This document shows, piece after piece, positions 34,689 to 48,567 of a DNA stretch of 64,000 nucleotides. The notes under the pieces were generated by a model, which saw only the letters and a program-made list of their open reading frames with translations, was not told the origin of the DNA and searched no databases. This DNA comes from Apostichopus japonicus. Lineage: Eukaryota > Echinodermata > Holothuroidea > Aspidochirotida > Stichopodidae. Both the position numbers and the translations under genes were made by a program. How positions within the stretch are numbered: the stretch's first letter is position 1; each line of letters begins with the position of its first letter. The stretch spans positions 19,053,001-19,117,000 of the forward strand of contig NC_092568.1 of assembly GCF_037975245.1 (NCBI RefSeq), in the 5' to 3' direction.

Positions 34689-35033
34689 CTATGCGACATG
34701 CTCAGTGATTAACCTCCGCCATGTATCACGATCTTGTGCAAGGTTTATTGCTTCCTCGAAATTGTTAATGTTAACGTCCTTAAATTGCGACTTTATTTTT
34801 CCAAGCAAGGTAGTCACGGGCCTTCCTACTGGTTTAGCAGTATGTCTCAATGCTTCTCTTAAAGCAACCTTTGCTGGAGCGTCCTCCTGGAGTCTTGCTA
34901 CATGATCGGAAAATCTCAATCTTCTATGTGCGACTATGTTGGACAAAATAAATTTGTGGTTCAGCTGATCGGAGGCTGGGAAAACCAGTTTTATTTCATC
35001 TGTTTGGACACCAAATTTGCTGTTTGAAAACAA
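34689..35033 (-). pseudogene. LINE-type retrotransposon fragment (region C-terminal to reverse transcriptase)
   Basis: A 114-codon minus-strand frame contains RRLRFSDHVARLQEDAPAKV, followed by REALRHTAKPVGRPVTTLLG and LAQDRDTWRRLI. This pattern (R-[IL]-R-[WF]-x-x-H-V-x-R, then GRP-[RV]-x-[ST], then a DR-x-x-W-R-R block) is typical of the segment just after the reverse transcriptase in non-LTR retrotransposons. The reverse transcriptase itself is missing, so it is a 5'-truncated remnant. The clade is not determined. Confidence 0.72.
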
Positions 35034-35569
35034 ATTTAATTAGAAAGGAATGTAAAGGCTACTGTAACTGATGAGCAGTTCTTGCAATTCTTATTTTTTT
35101 TTTTTTGACACTCATTGTTTTCACAAGTTTACAAAATGGTACAAATGGAGTAAGGTAGTACTAATGGGCAGTGCTGCTGTTCATGTCACTTTCTAATCCA
35201 TTCAAGTGAGGCTTGAACAATTATTAATATTCAAAGGAAATTTCCTTTGACTGATGGATAGGAATCTTGTTGAGCATGCATTTATATATGTCATGGTACA
35301 TGTAATATTTCATTGGTGTCGATATCTTAATATGGGATGAAGCCATAACTGTATGTTATTAAAGAGTTTATATTACAACATAACTTGAAAGTATTTGTAT
35401 TTCTTTTCTTTGTCATTATTGGTTCTTGTGGTTTGCCATGAATTTGCATATCTACCCCTCCCTTCCTTTGCCTTCCCCCACCAAATTAGCTATTGGTCAT
35501 CAGTGTTGTTCCCAATATGCTAAAGCTTGAATAGTGGTCACTCATGCACTCACATGTTATCTAGCATGA

Positions 35570-35909
35570 AGGCATTGAAGACTCGCCCCAAACCGCGTGC
35601 GGCCTTCTGAAAAAGTTAACTTTCTGTTGCTTGCAAGTGAAGTTTTGTTCGTGTCGCTACAAAATGCAGACAGTAATGAAACGTGATACCTTAATTGTTA
35701 TCTTTAGCTGGACCTGAGATGTCCATCGCTGTATCGTTTGTATACTGTGCTTTGGGTATAGACCACAGCTGTTTGTACTGACTGAACACTAGTGTCTAAT
35801 TACCGACGGTAGCAAGCTGTGTGTGTATTTTCTTTCTGTTACACCTCATTCGAAACTAGGTCAAATGACCGGCATTAGACGTTTCTTTTTGCGCGAGTCT
35901 TCACACCCT
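35570..35909 (+). mobile_element. TTAA-type MITE, copy 1
   Basis: This 340-bp segment is a close relative, in opposite orientation, of 57083-57432. Ends are AGGCATTGAAGACTCGCC and the inverted complement GCGAGTCTTCACACCCT. Flanking tetranucleotides are ATGA and TTAG, apparently mutated from TTAA, which is intact in the other copy. Confidence 0.78.
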
Positions 35910-36685
35910 TTAGAGATGTAGAAATTGAACGGCATTTTTTATAAGCAATCGACTTCAGCCACTTGGATATCCCTGTAAGAGTCGAACCGGCGAGCTCTCC
36001 ACAATTACTGGGGTTAAGTTGGGGCCTAGGTCAGAAACTTGAAAATAACTTTTGAAGAAAATTGGCAAATTCTACGAAACCAAATCGAGAAGCTTCGTGT
36101 ACTGACGACAGTGGGAAAAAGTCATTTACAGCGATATTTACTATCTTAAAGTCATGGAGCATCGCGGTTTTACTATGATTTTTGGCAATATCAATTTCTA
36201 TGCATACCTTTTACATGCCTCTAGTCCAATTGAACCTTTTGATGATTATTTTTTTTTGAAAGAAAAGAAGAATAATGTAAAATAAGGACAGAGTGTATCA
36301 TTAATATTGTCAAAATATGCCCCCCCCCCCAAAAAAAAAAAAATAAAATAAAATAAAGAGATTTATTAGGTATAAAAAGAATTCGAATGAAAAAAAAACG
36401 AGATCATAAGTTAAAAAGCCAATATTTCTGATCGTCAAGTCACAATTTTTACTTCTGAAAGTTCGAGCAGACAATGGGTCCTATCCATCCTGGCTTAGTT
36501 TGGGCGCTATTGGTTTCTTTTCTGCTCTGTATGTGCAAATCATTACGATGAATTTCATATTTTGTGTTTTTTGGAGCAAATACAGAGTTTTGTTTGTAAC
36601 CATCTATCAAATACAATCGATCCGCCTACTAAAACTCATTGAGCTAACACGAGGCATCTGCGCAGAGAACGGCAAATTCTATGGG

Positions 36686-36693
36686 TGACGTCA
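36686..36693. promoter_or_regulatory. CRE (TGACGTCA) upstream of the CCDC170-like gene
   Basis: A perfect palindromic cAMP-response element lies 158 bases before the start codon. A degenerate X-box half (GTTGCTATAGTA, 36719-36730) follows it. The cluster is a reasonable proximal promoter; factor binding is not shown. Confidence 0.5.
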
Positions 36694-36850
36694 TCACATT
36701 ATGAGTGTTGTTTTGCTCGTTGCTATAGTATGTATAAATTGTACACAAAACATTCCACACATCGTAAATTTTATTAATTTGAAAACGCACGGTACATAGG
36801 CCTATTGCAGAATAAATTTAATTGTGAATATATATCCAAAACACAGGAAA

Positions 36851-39800
36851 ATGTCCTTCTATTCAAGAGGAAGACAAGAACCTGGTTTTCCAAGACTCTC
36901 TGGATCACCAAAACATGTTGACCGAAGCCTGACCAATTTAGAAGATGAAATCGAACGACTCGTGAATAACAGGTCGGCACCACCTGCTGCAGGTGAAGGC
37001 TCTCCATACAGAAACGCCTATGGAAAGGGCATGCCCAGCAAGAAGATAATGCAAGATGTAAGTCACTAGCCTAAGTTGTGTCTTTAAAGTAATGATCAGC
37101 TTTATGCTAAATCTAAACGTTTGCTTGACAGAATCCGGCATAACGATTATTATTTCAATATTAACCATTGGCTTCTCGTTGTGTTTGTCAGTTGTGATGA
37201 CCTAATCATAACAAATTAAGTTAGACTTAAACTAGGCAAAAGATTAGTCCAAAGGCCTAGGCTAGGCCCTCTAGAGGCTGGGCATAGTATAAGCCAAACT
37301 AGCTTTGGTTGAGCCACACGCGCACCCAATGTTGGTAACACATTATTATAAAGAGTTAAATATTGTTACTAATGTGAGGGTGCCTCTTTGTAGGAACCAT
37401 TGCCGTTACGCCTATGCCTACCCTTCATTTACATGAATACGTCAATTGTCATATGACCGTACTCCACCTAAACCCTGGTGTAAATAATTCATGTTACACT
37501 GAAACAAGTTACAACTTACAGTGATCTTGGCCATTGCATACTCTAGAAATAGGCCAGTGATTACAAGGGTATCCTCTTTTAACATGTGTGTCACATGAAG
37601 GTGTCATTGGTTTGTAACTATCCCATATTTTGTATTTTTTTCCAGCTTCATGATCAAGTAAAACTATATCAGAAAGAAGTTGAGAAGAAAGATAAATTGA
37701 TTCAAGAACTATCAAGGTAAGTTGAGCTATGTACTTTCTATATAGTGCAAATGTCCTCTTCTCACTTTCTGCCACATACTAGAAAAGCTAGGGAGCTTGG
37801 ATATGGTGTCTAGCTGTTTGGCCGTCTGTTTCAGGTCAAAGGTCACCTTGGACCATTGTTTGACATGCGGTAATGCTTCTCTTTCCGCAGATATGAACGG
37901 TTAATTTAGCAAAGTTACTATTAAGTAATTGCTGAGCAGTGGCTGATATGAGATTTTCAGGGTCCCCAGGGTCCACATGCAGCAAGAGGTCCCTGGCTAA
38001 AGCAGTTACTGTTGTTTTCATGTTTTACAATGTGCAATACTAATTATGTTCTTTCCGTGCTAAATTATAAGATGTTTTCTAACCTTTTTGGCTTGAATAA
38101 TATTGAGTTTGTTTGGTAGTTGTCTTCAAAATTCCTGACCAAGAACAAACAGGTGCTTTAAAGTTTTGGTCAGTATTTTGATGCTATATCGCCTAACTGT
38201 CTAGATGCTTACTACTGTACCCAGTCTGACTGGAAAGTTTCTTGTATCAAAGTTTTAATTTATTAACTATTCCCACTAACAACCCCACCCATTCCAACCT
38301 CAAAAGCTTTTCAATCGAATGAATGAATGGATATACTGTATATACATGTATCACACTGTGTAAAAAAGTGGCAAGTTCCTGCCAAGATTAATGTCTGCCA
38401 ATAAATTGTGCTCAGGCCTAGTAAACAATCATGGGATAATATATATCTCCAGTATAGTGTATCAAAATGCTACAAATGGAGGCCAAGATTTTGTACTGAA
38501 AGGAATAAAGTGCATAACAGTTTTGGAGTATGCACACAAGTGTGCAGCAATTTTTTTATAGTATGATAAAACAAAATCCACAATCTTGCAGTTGCTATCC
38601 AAAATCTAAATGCTGCTTTGAATTATTTTCCCTGAAACTGATTGAATTATAGTCCGGTTATAGTACAGTATTTGTCGAGCAGTCATTTCAGTGAAAATGA
38701 AAACGCAAATTTAACCGAATTAATTTCATGCTTTGCTATGGAGTGCCAATAAACATTTTATACCAATATGAGAATTCAACTGCTTACTCTACTTTATGGA
38801 GCAGTTTGAACACTGCTTGACAAATGTTTCCAACTCCTTCACTTCTCACAGATCCGATCCAGAGAAGAGACATGTCACAATTGCACCACCTGGCTACTCA
38901 CACGAGTCCTTTTACAGGAACGCCAAATCTGTTGACTACAACAGAAACGAACTATCTCTGCTGCAACATCGTAATGAACAGCTTGAAACAGAGGTTAGTT
39001 TTTCTTGCTCTATGATTTTCCTTGTTCTGTGAATCTGCACGATATTTGACACATTTTGTCAGTTTGAGACTGTATGCAAACATGTGCATGGAATGTTCTT
39101 TTTGTGAACCTGTAGTTATGACAGGAAAGATGTTAAATAAAAAACAAATTAATAGGAAATCATTTGTCTGATTTTGTTATCCACTATATTGCTACACAAA
39201 TTAAAAAAGAACTGGGTTTTGAATATCGTCTTATTTTTTCACTACTTTACAAAAACATGACAGTGTCACCAAAGATCTAAAATGAGACAATCTCTTATTT
39301 CCTGATACCAAAGGACGACTTTAAATGCAATGCCATACTAATGAGTCAGTAGGATGTGTAGCATGTAGATGTGTAACTATTACATCTGATGTATCATGAG
39401 GGGCTTGTTTAACATGTTGTTAAAGCTCTCTTTATAAACCAGTGTTGATCTTTAATGTTAAATGAACTCAGATACATCTTAAAACACAGTCCTTTGCAAT
39501 TCGTCCATTCTCCCCGAACTGCAGCTTAAGGAACTGAAAGGAAAATTTGTGTCGTGTGAAGTCCAACTTCGGGAGGCGGAGGCCGACAACGATAGATTTA
39601 AAGACGATAATCACCGTCAGAATGCGCTGATACATACTCTGAAGCAACGAGTGGAGGAGCTTCAGACCGTATCCGTCTCCAACGGAGAACACGCTCTCAA
39701 CTCCCTCCAACAAGATGCCAGACAGCAACAAGAGAGGATATTTGAACTGGAGTCGAGGATCAGGAATCTCACAGACGAGAGGGAAGAGGCCGAGCAGAAG

Positions 39801-42800
39801 ACGCAGTCATGGCAACGCAAATTTGGAGAAATAACGCTGCACTTACAACGAACCATGTCCGTGGAGGAAGAGGAACCGGAGACACTGGTAGAAAAGGTAT
39901 GGCAAAGTTACCATGGTTACATCACTGTATACCATGTTAACATTGATACGCCTGCACGCTTAGTTTGTCTCTCATCACAGGAGCTCTGCATGTGTGCAGA
40001 TTATTATACCATGCTAGTGAATGATTACAAACATTTGATGCTATTAGGCCAGCTGCAGCATTGTCACAATGGCTGTTAAAGCTCCATCGAAAGCAACATT
40101 TCATCAAGTAGCCGCCTAGGCCTACAACACCTTCACAACAGAGATATCTCAACCTAGCAACACTGTGTGTATACTGTACATGAAGCTTTGGACTGATATT
40201 AATTTATCGTCATCAAGTAAATAAACTAGTTTACAGTTGATAACACTTTTATAAGATTGAGTGACAAATGATAAAGGTTATTTAAATTTAATGAATATTC
40301 AATCGTCTGCTTTGTAGAGTTTTCTATTGTCAGCTGTGTCTTAAATACTCTATGCTGTGTCAGTAGCAAATAACAAGAGGAGCTGTAAGATAACTGGTAC
40401 TGTTAACTCAACACATGATATGATTAAGACAAAGCCAAAATTTAAATAATTGTGTTCTTTCTTCATTTTCTTTGGTGGAATTGAGGGTTCATACAGTAGT
40501 TTATTCTTAGCAAAATAATTTATGTCATATGCATTCCCAGCTCCAAATTGTCAGTACCCTCCTCAGCAATATTACAGTACACCTTAATAATGCTTTGACC
40601 CTTATGTACACAAAGGATCTATTTTTAACTGTCAGCGTTTATGACTTACAACCTACTGTAATTTTTGTTTCTCTTTCTTGCTAACAGATCAAAATGATCC
40701 TAAGCGAAAATCTGACTCTGAAAGGTAAACTTGCCACCTTGGAGGAATCCTTATCCAGCACTGAGCTGGAATCAAAGGCTAGTAGGGAGACCATCCAACG
40801 GTTGGTCAATGAACTGGACAGAGAGCAGAAGACATATTTATCTAATGCTACCCTTGTAGAAAAGATGAAACTGGTGAGTTTTTTATTGTTTTGAAATGCA
40901 ACTTTTTTGATGTGAATATTGGCTCTTATATTTTCTTCATTTTTTTGTTGGGGGGGTGGGGGGGCTGCTTTAAAATATATGCATGTGTGGGAAGGAAGGG
41001 GAAGGGATTTTGTGATGTAAATGATATGTCACCTACCATCTATAACCATCCAAAGAATGTTGTTGCCCTTTGTGTTTAATATTTGTGGTGCATTTTGTTT
41101 ACTTGTTATCATAATTGTATTTGAGAAAGGATTTTGTCCTTCAGACAGATTTTGTGACCAAATTTTTTCTTTTAAAACAAGATTGGCAAAGGAAAGGATT
41201 TTGTTCAAAAGAGGCACAGCATACAGTCATCAGTTTGCTAGGAATATCAAATATACAGTAGAAGTTAATTTAGTTATAGAAGTAGCCTTCCTCCACCACA
41301 AGCTCAACATATTAACCCAAGCCCATCTTCCCTCCCCTCCTTGTCCAATGAAGAAGAATAAAATATAGTTTGACAATGAGTGTCAATTTAGGTATACATG
41401 TTTTCGCAACAAAACAGAAAAGCAACGAACACCAGCGAGAGAAAGAGAGACTCGCAGATGAGATTAAGCTACTGAGGGACCGACTGGATTCTAACGAGAA
41501 CGCCTGGCTCTCCAAGAAACACGAGTTGGACTCTCATCATTCCACCGTGTCATCTCTGAACCAAGACATCAAAACAGCTCAGTTTGAGGCACAGGTCGCC
41601 AACTCAGAATTGAAGGCCCTGAAGGAATCCCTCGCCGGCATTCTGGGCGACAGGGATTTGGCGTCCGAACCGCACGGTGACGTCATTAAGGAGAGAGTGA
41701 AGCAACTGAGGATTGAACACCAGGAGCAAGAAGGGGTAAGAAAATGAGATGGTGTTATCCCTTTACTATATGTTTAACATCTTGTAATATATGTGTCAAA
41801 AAGCTACTGCATTGGTACTAGTGAAGAATGGGAAACAAGATATGGAGCCCTATGAAAGTGGAAAGTTGGTTAAAACTGAAATATATATTTTCATTGCCAC
41901 AGATATAAGTTCCTCCTCATCATGGAAGTGAAATTGAACCAAAAACCAATCATACAGTAAGAGATTAGGCCTAGTGCACATGGATGCAAAATACAGACAT
42001 ACATTAAAGTGAAATGAAAAGGTAGCCGGGGCTCCAAGTCATAAAGGTCAGAAAGATAATAGATGTGAGTACTCAATAAATAGTTATTGATAGGAAAGGC
42101 TGGTCAAATGGCAAGAAGTGATTCCACGTTGAATGAATGGGCTATTTGTTTTGGAATTAAAATTTAGAAGTGGAGAAGAAAAGGTTTTCCACATGAATTT
42201 CCACATGGAATTTAGAATTGTAATATTCATAGTATTCCTAGGCATATTATTTGGTTAAAAAGAAACATATTATGCTCCTGGTGCTTACAATGTTCAGTGA
42301 AGTAATCATAATGTGTATATATGCAACATCCAGGTGGTACCAACCAGGAGGTAACTTAACTATGTGTGTGTCTGCGTGTGGGTGTGTGTGTATAATCCAT
42401 CCCTGCTTTCTAGGCAGTGACACTGTATTTGTCCCAGGTAGGAAAATTTCTCGTTCGAAATAGCCAGAGAATTTTCTGGGCGGTCCCGTCTTAAATATTA
42501 CATAATACATACTGCATTCTCCCTTGGTGACTGTGAATTTTGATTTTCTTTTTTCCTTTTATGAACCTCTTTAGCATGTTGATGGGCTGAGATCACAGAT
42601 AAAGCTTCTCACAGAGCAGGTGGAGAACCAATCCACTTTACATCAAGCAGCTTTGCAAAGGGCCAAAAATGCTGAACTTCAGTCTAGTGACTTTAAGAGC
42701 AGAATGAGATTGTTAGAAGATGGGCTGTCCTCGAGTGATGCCCTGAGAGATGGCATGAAAGTGGAACGACAGAAGGTGAGGAAAGTTTCAAAAGGCCTCT

Positions 42801-44640
42801 TTGAGAGAGTTGTGTGTAAAGATGAAGTGGAGATCAGTTTTTTTTTTAGATTTTAGCTCCATTTCTATGGATCAATGGAGCAACAAAAATTGTTAACAAC
42901 ATTTTACACATGGCATAATTATGTCATATTCTTTAGCTAGTGTGGAGTATTTTAATGGGATCTTTTTTTTATTTTGGACATTAGTTCAAGTAATAGTCAA
43001 TAAGTAAAATTATAAGTTTTTAAATGAACAAATATGCATAACACAGTGTTTGACTGGGAGGAAACTCAAATGATTTCATCGTTAATAATGAAGTAAGATG
43101 GTTGGAAAAAAAGGATTATGTAAGACATTTATACTTATGTGAAAATTGTCTTGGAGATAAATTGTTAATATTATAATGGATTCATTACTTTATAGCTGAT
43201 TAGCCTTTATATGTTGTAAAATAATATATACAAAGATAATTAGTATGATCATTTGCAATTTTTAGTTTTGAGTAATACTCGTTAGGATAGTAAAATTGCT
43301 GACCAAAAAAGCCCCCCAAAAATATCCATTGAGAAGTTGGACAACTCTGCTAGCAATGAAATAATTTTGATGACAGCTTTTTATTGATTTGTCATGTGCA
43401 ACTTATAAATTGGAGAAAGATTCCCATGAGACTTGATCTTTTGTTATTCCCTCTTTTTGAACAGTACATGGCCTTCCTACAGAAGATGGCTAACATTATG
43501 GGCATGGATGAGATTTGTCACGACTTGGGCTTTGATATGAACGGAGACACCCTATTGGCCAGAGCCGAACAGTTGATGAGGCGGGAAGGAGACACCATCG
43601 TGGACAAAAGTTCGCACGTCTACACTCTCCAGCGGAAGCTGAAGACGTTGAAGCAGCAGCTGGAGAGCAAAGACTTGCATCTCGACTTGATGAGGAAGAA
43701 GATAGCGGCGCTGGAAGAAGGAATGGCAGGTCGAACCAACATCCAACGAGAGAAAGAAGATTACGAATTCAGCTACAAGAAGTTGATCAAAGAGAACGAT
43801 CGTCTGCGTGGGGACCTCGGCGACGCTAAGAAAATCATCCTAGAGTTAAAGTCAGGCATGTTGAATGTCAGCAACCTCAAGGTTAGTAATTTTTCGTGAC
43901 TAGCTGCTTTGTTTGGGGAGGGGGAAGGGGGTTAAGTCTACTTTAAAAGAGGTGAATCCCCTGCCAATGTGGGCTTCTCAAAAGTTGCACAGGTATGGAA
44001 GGGTCTCCCTGCAAAAACAGTCCTTGTTTGCAGCAAATAGTTGAAGAGAAGCACAATTTTTTAAATGAATCACAATCATGGGCTAGTCATCAAAATTTTT
44101 GGTTTGATCCTACAATTACAGCTTTCGAGTTACTCCCAGAAAAGCGAGATTGAGGAATTAATCAAGAAAGTGGAACAGCTCGAGAAGGCAAAGGAGAAGC
44201 AAGCTCGTAAACTAGCCGGTATGAAGCACGAACTGGAGTACTCAGAGGAAGAAGCTAATCAGAGCTTTCAGAAGGCGGAGCAAACAGTCATGACCCTGTC
44301 GGCTGAACTGAAGACCACCAAGGCGCTGCTCGCCGAGATACAGCACCGGGAACACCAGCTCCAGGACTTCCGGCAAGTCATCGCTCGTATGCTCGGACTC
44401 GATGTCTCCGTCTTGGCCATTCCAGACTACGAAATCATCTCAAAGCTGGAGAAGCTCATCCAAGCCCACCATTCCAACACAATTACCACTTTAGGCTTAG
44501 AGCATAGCTTAGGTAATATGGAGAGGGGCTTTAGGCAAGGTTATACAGAAGCATCCTCACTCCTGGGCAGTATGCCCAAGACCAAGATACGGTCCCCCTC
44601 CCCTGCCAGAAAGAAGGTCCACCACCCCCAGGTGTACTAA
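36851..44640 (+). CDS. CCDC170: Coiled-coil protein, probable CCDC170 orthologue, 810 aa
   Basis: Nine exons: 36851-37057, 37646-37716, 38852-38993, 39525-39896, 40688-40873, 41418-41735, 42575-42775, 43465-43881 and 44122-44640 (stop TAA). Borders are GT/AG and phases are continuous over 811 codons. Nearly the whole protein after residue 70 is predicted heptad-rich coiled coil with long Glu/Lys/Gln/Leu runs (QREKERLADEIKLLRDRLDS). The most diagnostic block is YMAFLQKMANIMGMDEICHD, followed by LGFDMNGDTLLARAEQL and LESKDLHLDLMRKKIAALEE, remembered from CCDC170. The C-terminus has a basic SPSPARKKVHHP tail. Human CCDC170 (about 715 aa) associates with microtubules and the Golgi region. The name is less certain than the gene itself, because coiled coils attract spurious similarity. 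Confidence 0.85.
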
Positions 44641-45006
44641 GTACAGACTTGAGTACTAACATACGGTGAGAGTGAAGGTTTGATACTGATGGACACAGCT
44701 CAGTAGAACAAGTCATATATTACCCATGAATCTTAAAAGATGTCGAAATTCATCCTCTGCGGTAAATCTGACAGTTTTATGTGGTTTCAATACAGAGATC
44801 TTGAGGCCTCTCTCTAAAAGTTCAAGGTTGACTGGTTGGGCCTTTTGTAAATCGTTTTGGAACCTCTCTTAAATTTTGACTTGAATTTGAAGGAATTCTT
44901 TTAGGGTTGCTTAAAGTTTGGAAGAGAAATTGGTAATTTTTGTTTTCAACTCAGGAGTTTCACAGAGAAGGAAGGGACAAGATTGTTTTCAAGGCAAACC
45001 CTTTAT

Positions 45007-45012
45007 AATAAA
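45007..45012 (+). terminator. Candidate polyadenylation signal of the CCDC170-like gene
   Basis: The first AATAAA downstream of the stop codon. Use is not proven, and later signals would give a much longer 3' UTR. Confidence 0.35.
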
Positions 45013-46077
45013 GTATTGTTTGGTCTGTCTATTGGTCTGCTATATTCTGTTGCCGAGAGGTCTTGTATGGTATTGCTTCTTCTGGTTAATGATACCACCA
45101 AAGAAAGCAAACTGGTGTTTCTGGAAAATTAAATATTCAACTAGGACAGTCAGAAGCTTTTGTTCGTAAAAGTAACTTGATGGGAAGATTTTTAGTGATG
45201 GCTGTTATGATAAGAGGCTAAATAGGAAAGATCATCGATTAAAGTTTCAAAATTTATGAAGGACAAAAATTGACTGAGAAATGGAAAATTAACACACAAA
45301 AAGAACCATCCTCTATTCAATTCATTATTGTCATGAAAGTTGTAAATCTCTAAATGTACATTCTATTTTCTAGAGAATTGGGCAAGAAGTGTTTCTGCAT
45401 AAATTGGCAAGAAACTCTTTCCTTAAAATTTCTCTTTTGTAGGGGGAAAGGGAGGGGGGGATGTGGTACAGCATTTTTTTTGTGATTAATGAAAGGTATA
45501 AAGATATCTAAGTTGATGTTTCAAATGACTGTATTTAAACAGTTTTATGGGAATGTAAACTTGGAAGTTTGTTGTCAAGAAATATCTCTTTGACTGTGAA
45601 TGATCAGGCAGCTGTTAAAAATCAGCCCTTGTAAAGAGAAGTCCAAATTAACTTCAGGGAGATTTAAATTTTTTAGTATGAAACGTGTTTGTAGTCTACC
45701 ATATTTTATATCAACCGGTTTGTAAATATTTTTACATAGTTTGCAAATAGTTTTCTAGAACAATTTAGTGACAAAATTTATATATTTGTGTTTTTCTTAT
45801 GATTTATAATTTCATATGACTTTCGGAACTTAGATACTCATCACAGACAATGCATAATATTCTGCTGTATGTACAATTGCAAAGAGTTCCTGTTAGCCTA
45901 GTCTCCTTGCGTGAAATTTTGATAAGAAATGATCTATATTGAGACACAATATATTGTTTTCGTTTGGTTTAGCAGTGTCAGGGTTTGTACGTGCTTCAAT
46001 GCCCTTAAATCACTAAGTACTGAAAATACTTACGTTCAGTGTACAAACCACTGCATTTATTTTGCATAGCATATGAG

Positions 46078-46770
46078 GTTTGCATAGCAGTTTTGTACGA
46101 TATCAGACAAATTATATATGGACAGTGAATGTAAAAGCTGCATTTATTGCTAAAGATGGTTTAATGTCACCTTGTTTAATGTTGTACATCCATGTATCTT
46201 CAGCACCTTGATTGTATGAAAACCTTGAATACTACATCCTCCCAAATAATTCCAATACAAACGTTTATTACATGAGTCAATATATTAAAGATATCGACGC
46301 CAAGCTGAAATAAGTATTGACTGCAATGGTACGTATTCAGAAGTTATTTTCCTCGAATATTGCAACTTTTAGTACTTCTAGTTGTAGTGAATTGTTTAAG
46401 CAGTTCATTGCCTGTCAGGTTTGCATAGCAGTTTGTAGTGCCATATCAGATCAATTATTCATAGATAGTGCATATACAGCTGCATTTATTCCTAATGTTG
46501 GTTTTAACTTCACCTTTGAAGTTTGTCAATCTATGTTGTCATTTAATTTATAATCAGCACCTTGATTGTATGAAAAACCTTGAATACTCCATACGCACAG
46601 ATTATTCCAAGACAAAAGTTTATTGCTTGAGAATAATATTTTAAGTTATTGATGCCAAGCTGAAATAAATATTTACCACCATGGTAAATATTCAAAAATC
46701 ATCTTCCTCGAATGTTGCAACTTGTGGTACTGCTAGTTATAGCATGGAGGTTTTGCCTCCATGGTTGTAG
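46078..46770 (+). repeat. About 350-bp diverged tandem duplication
   Basis: Two head-to-tail units share, in order, GGTTTGCATAGCAG (46078 and 46419), CAGCACCTTGATTGTATGAA (46201 and 46555), GCCAAGCTGAAATAA, and TCCTCGAAT-TTGCAACTT. The offset drifts from 341 to 354 bases because of indels. Confidence 0.85.
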
Positions 46771-48567
46771 TGAATTGTTAAAGCGACTCAATGCTGTGTG
46801 TCTTTTTGCTGATGCTGGCTTCAAAACATTCGTTATTGTGACAGTATAAATCATCTAGTACATGTATGTGTTGTCCATATGTATTGTGTGGATAATTAAG
46901 TTTTCTTGAATTGTAAATAATTACTCCAGGAGACATGTAGATGCTTTCTTTCACTCATATTTGTGTAAATATTTTATATTTGATTCCAAGCAAACAAGAA
47001 TGGTAAAATCAGATTGTGGGCATTTTATTGTGGGTGGACTACATTAGGTCAAGAATCATGCTTTGGTACCTAATAGCAAAAATAGTGCAGATTTTTATGA
47101 GCAGTTTACAACTTTTCAACAACTATTTGAGACAGCAGAAATGAAACGTTCAAAATCAAAACCAGTAAATTATCAAATTTTAGTACAGCCTTTAATAACA
47201 TAATTTTGTTTTTGTTCAAATGAAATTATTTTGTTTATTTTCATTACCTTGATCATATATAGATCCTGAATGCTTTCACCTTGAAATAATGTAGAAATTC
47301 ATGGTATGAACTTGTATAATGTACTGTAGGTATTGAAGGTCTACAGTATAATATATTGTACGCATCTTCTTACTGTTTGAATATAATATGTATATGTGGT
47401 TTGCTATGTTTTTTTCGGTGACATTTGATGCATATTGAATTGGTTTCTCTTCCATATTATAGAGAATGCTGCAGACATCTTATTTAGGTCTATTGATATC
47501 ATCTTCGTGTCTCTTATGACTGTAGGAAGTAAGCTCTTTCATTGGATGAGCTCTTTTGTAAGCTTTGTGCAATACCCTTTTAGATGATTAATTTTCAATG
47601 TCAATGTATCAAGATAATCAGGATATACATAGAATGCTTTTGTCTTCTTCTTCTTTCTTGTATTCATTTCGACCAATTAGCCTGGTTTCTTCGTTTACAG
47701 ATTTCTAGTTTTCATGCTGGTTTGTAGCACAGGTTCAAAGTGGTTGGGGGTTGAGGAGGGAGGGAGCCAACGTAACGTCAATGTGGTACAGCAAATACCG
47801 ATTTTTAGTACAAATTGGCAGACAGAATCAATTTGAAAAGTTTTCTAGACCAGGATATCACTGCTTTGTTCTCGATCCCCTTTCCTTAATTACAATTTTG
47901 TATGCGTACTTTTACATCAAAGGGTTGGATCAGTAACCTATCTTTAGATAAGTAAATAACCTCTCCCAGGTGGCTAACACTCACAACAGTAACATGAGTT
48001 GTCTTAGTGTTTTACTACTATTTACTGAAACTATGCGATGGTGATGGCATGCTTATGTGACGCCTCGGCTCTCAAATATGATCACTCGTTATGTGTAGCT
48101 TGTAGCTACTTAATACATATATAAAAAGGCCCTTCATTGGATTATCTGCTGCCTTTGTTATTGGTGGAGGTCAAAGGTCATTTAAGGCAGGCCCGTCGCA
48201 CCCGCTACGGTAGGTACGGTATTTACCGTACCACTTTTCAGCTAAAAAAAAAAGAGAGAGGGGGAGAAGAAAATAGGTGAGGGAGTTAGAAAATACAGTT
48301 CGAATCAATAAAATGCACGAGTCTTCATGACCAAAGCCGACCCTCTGTACCATCATTGTGTCCTATGATGCGATGAGCCCCGGATGAGCCGGCACGAATT
48401 ATTCAACGAATCTCAAGTTGTAACTGGGGCGATAGGGGCCTACGATTCGAGTCGCACCGAATTTCCCCAAACCCCCGAATTCCCCCCATTTCCCTAAGAA
48501 GGTGTCAAACCCGGAGATGTTTTACTTAGTTGAGCAGTGTAACAGTAAATACCGTCCGGATAATTAG

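Larger units (their letters stand above)
35034..36850. other. Upstream region of the CCDC170-like gene
   Basis: It contains a MITE copy (35570-35909), a poly-C/poly-A tract near 36320-36350, a CRE (36686-36693) and a partial X-box (36719-36730). There is no coding exon. Confidence 0.5.
44641..48187. other. CCDC170-like 3' UTR / intergenic DNA
   Basis: No coding exon is supported. AATAAA at 45007-45012, 370 bases after the stop, is a candidate polyadenylation signal; another is near 46666. A tandem duplication lies at 46078-46770. The right end (48167-48180) carries an AGGTCAAAGGTCA string at the edge of the hAT insertion. Confidence 0.5.
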
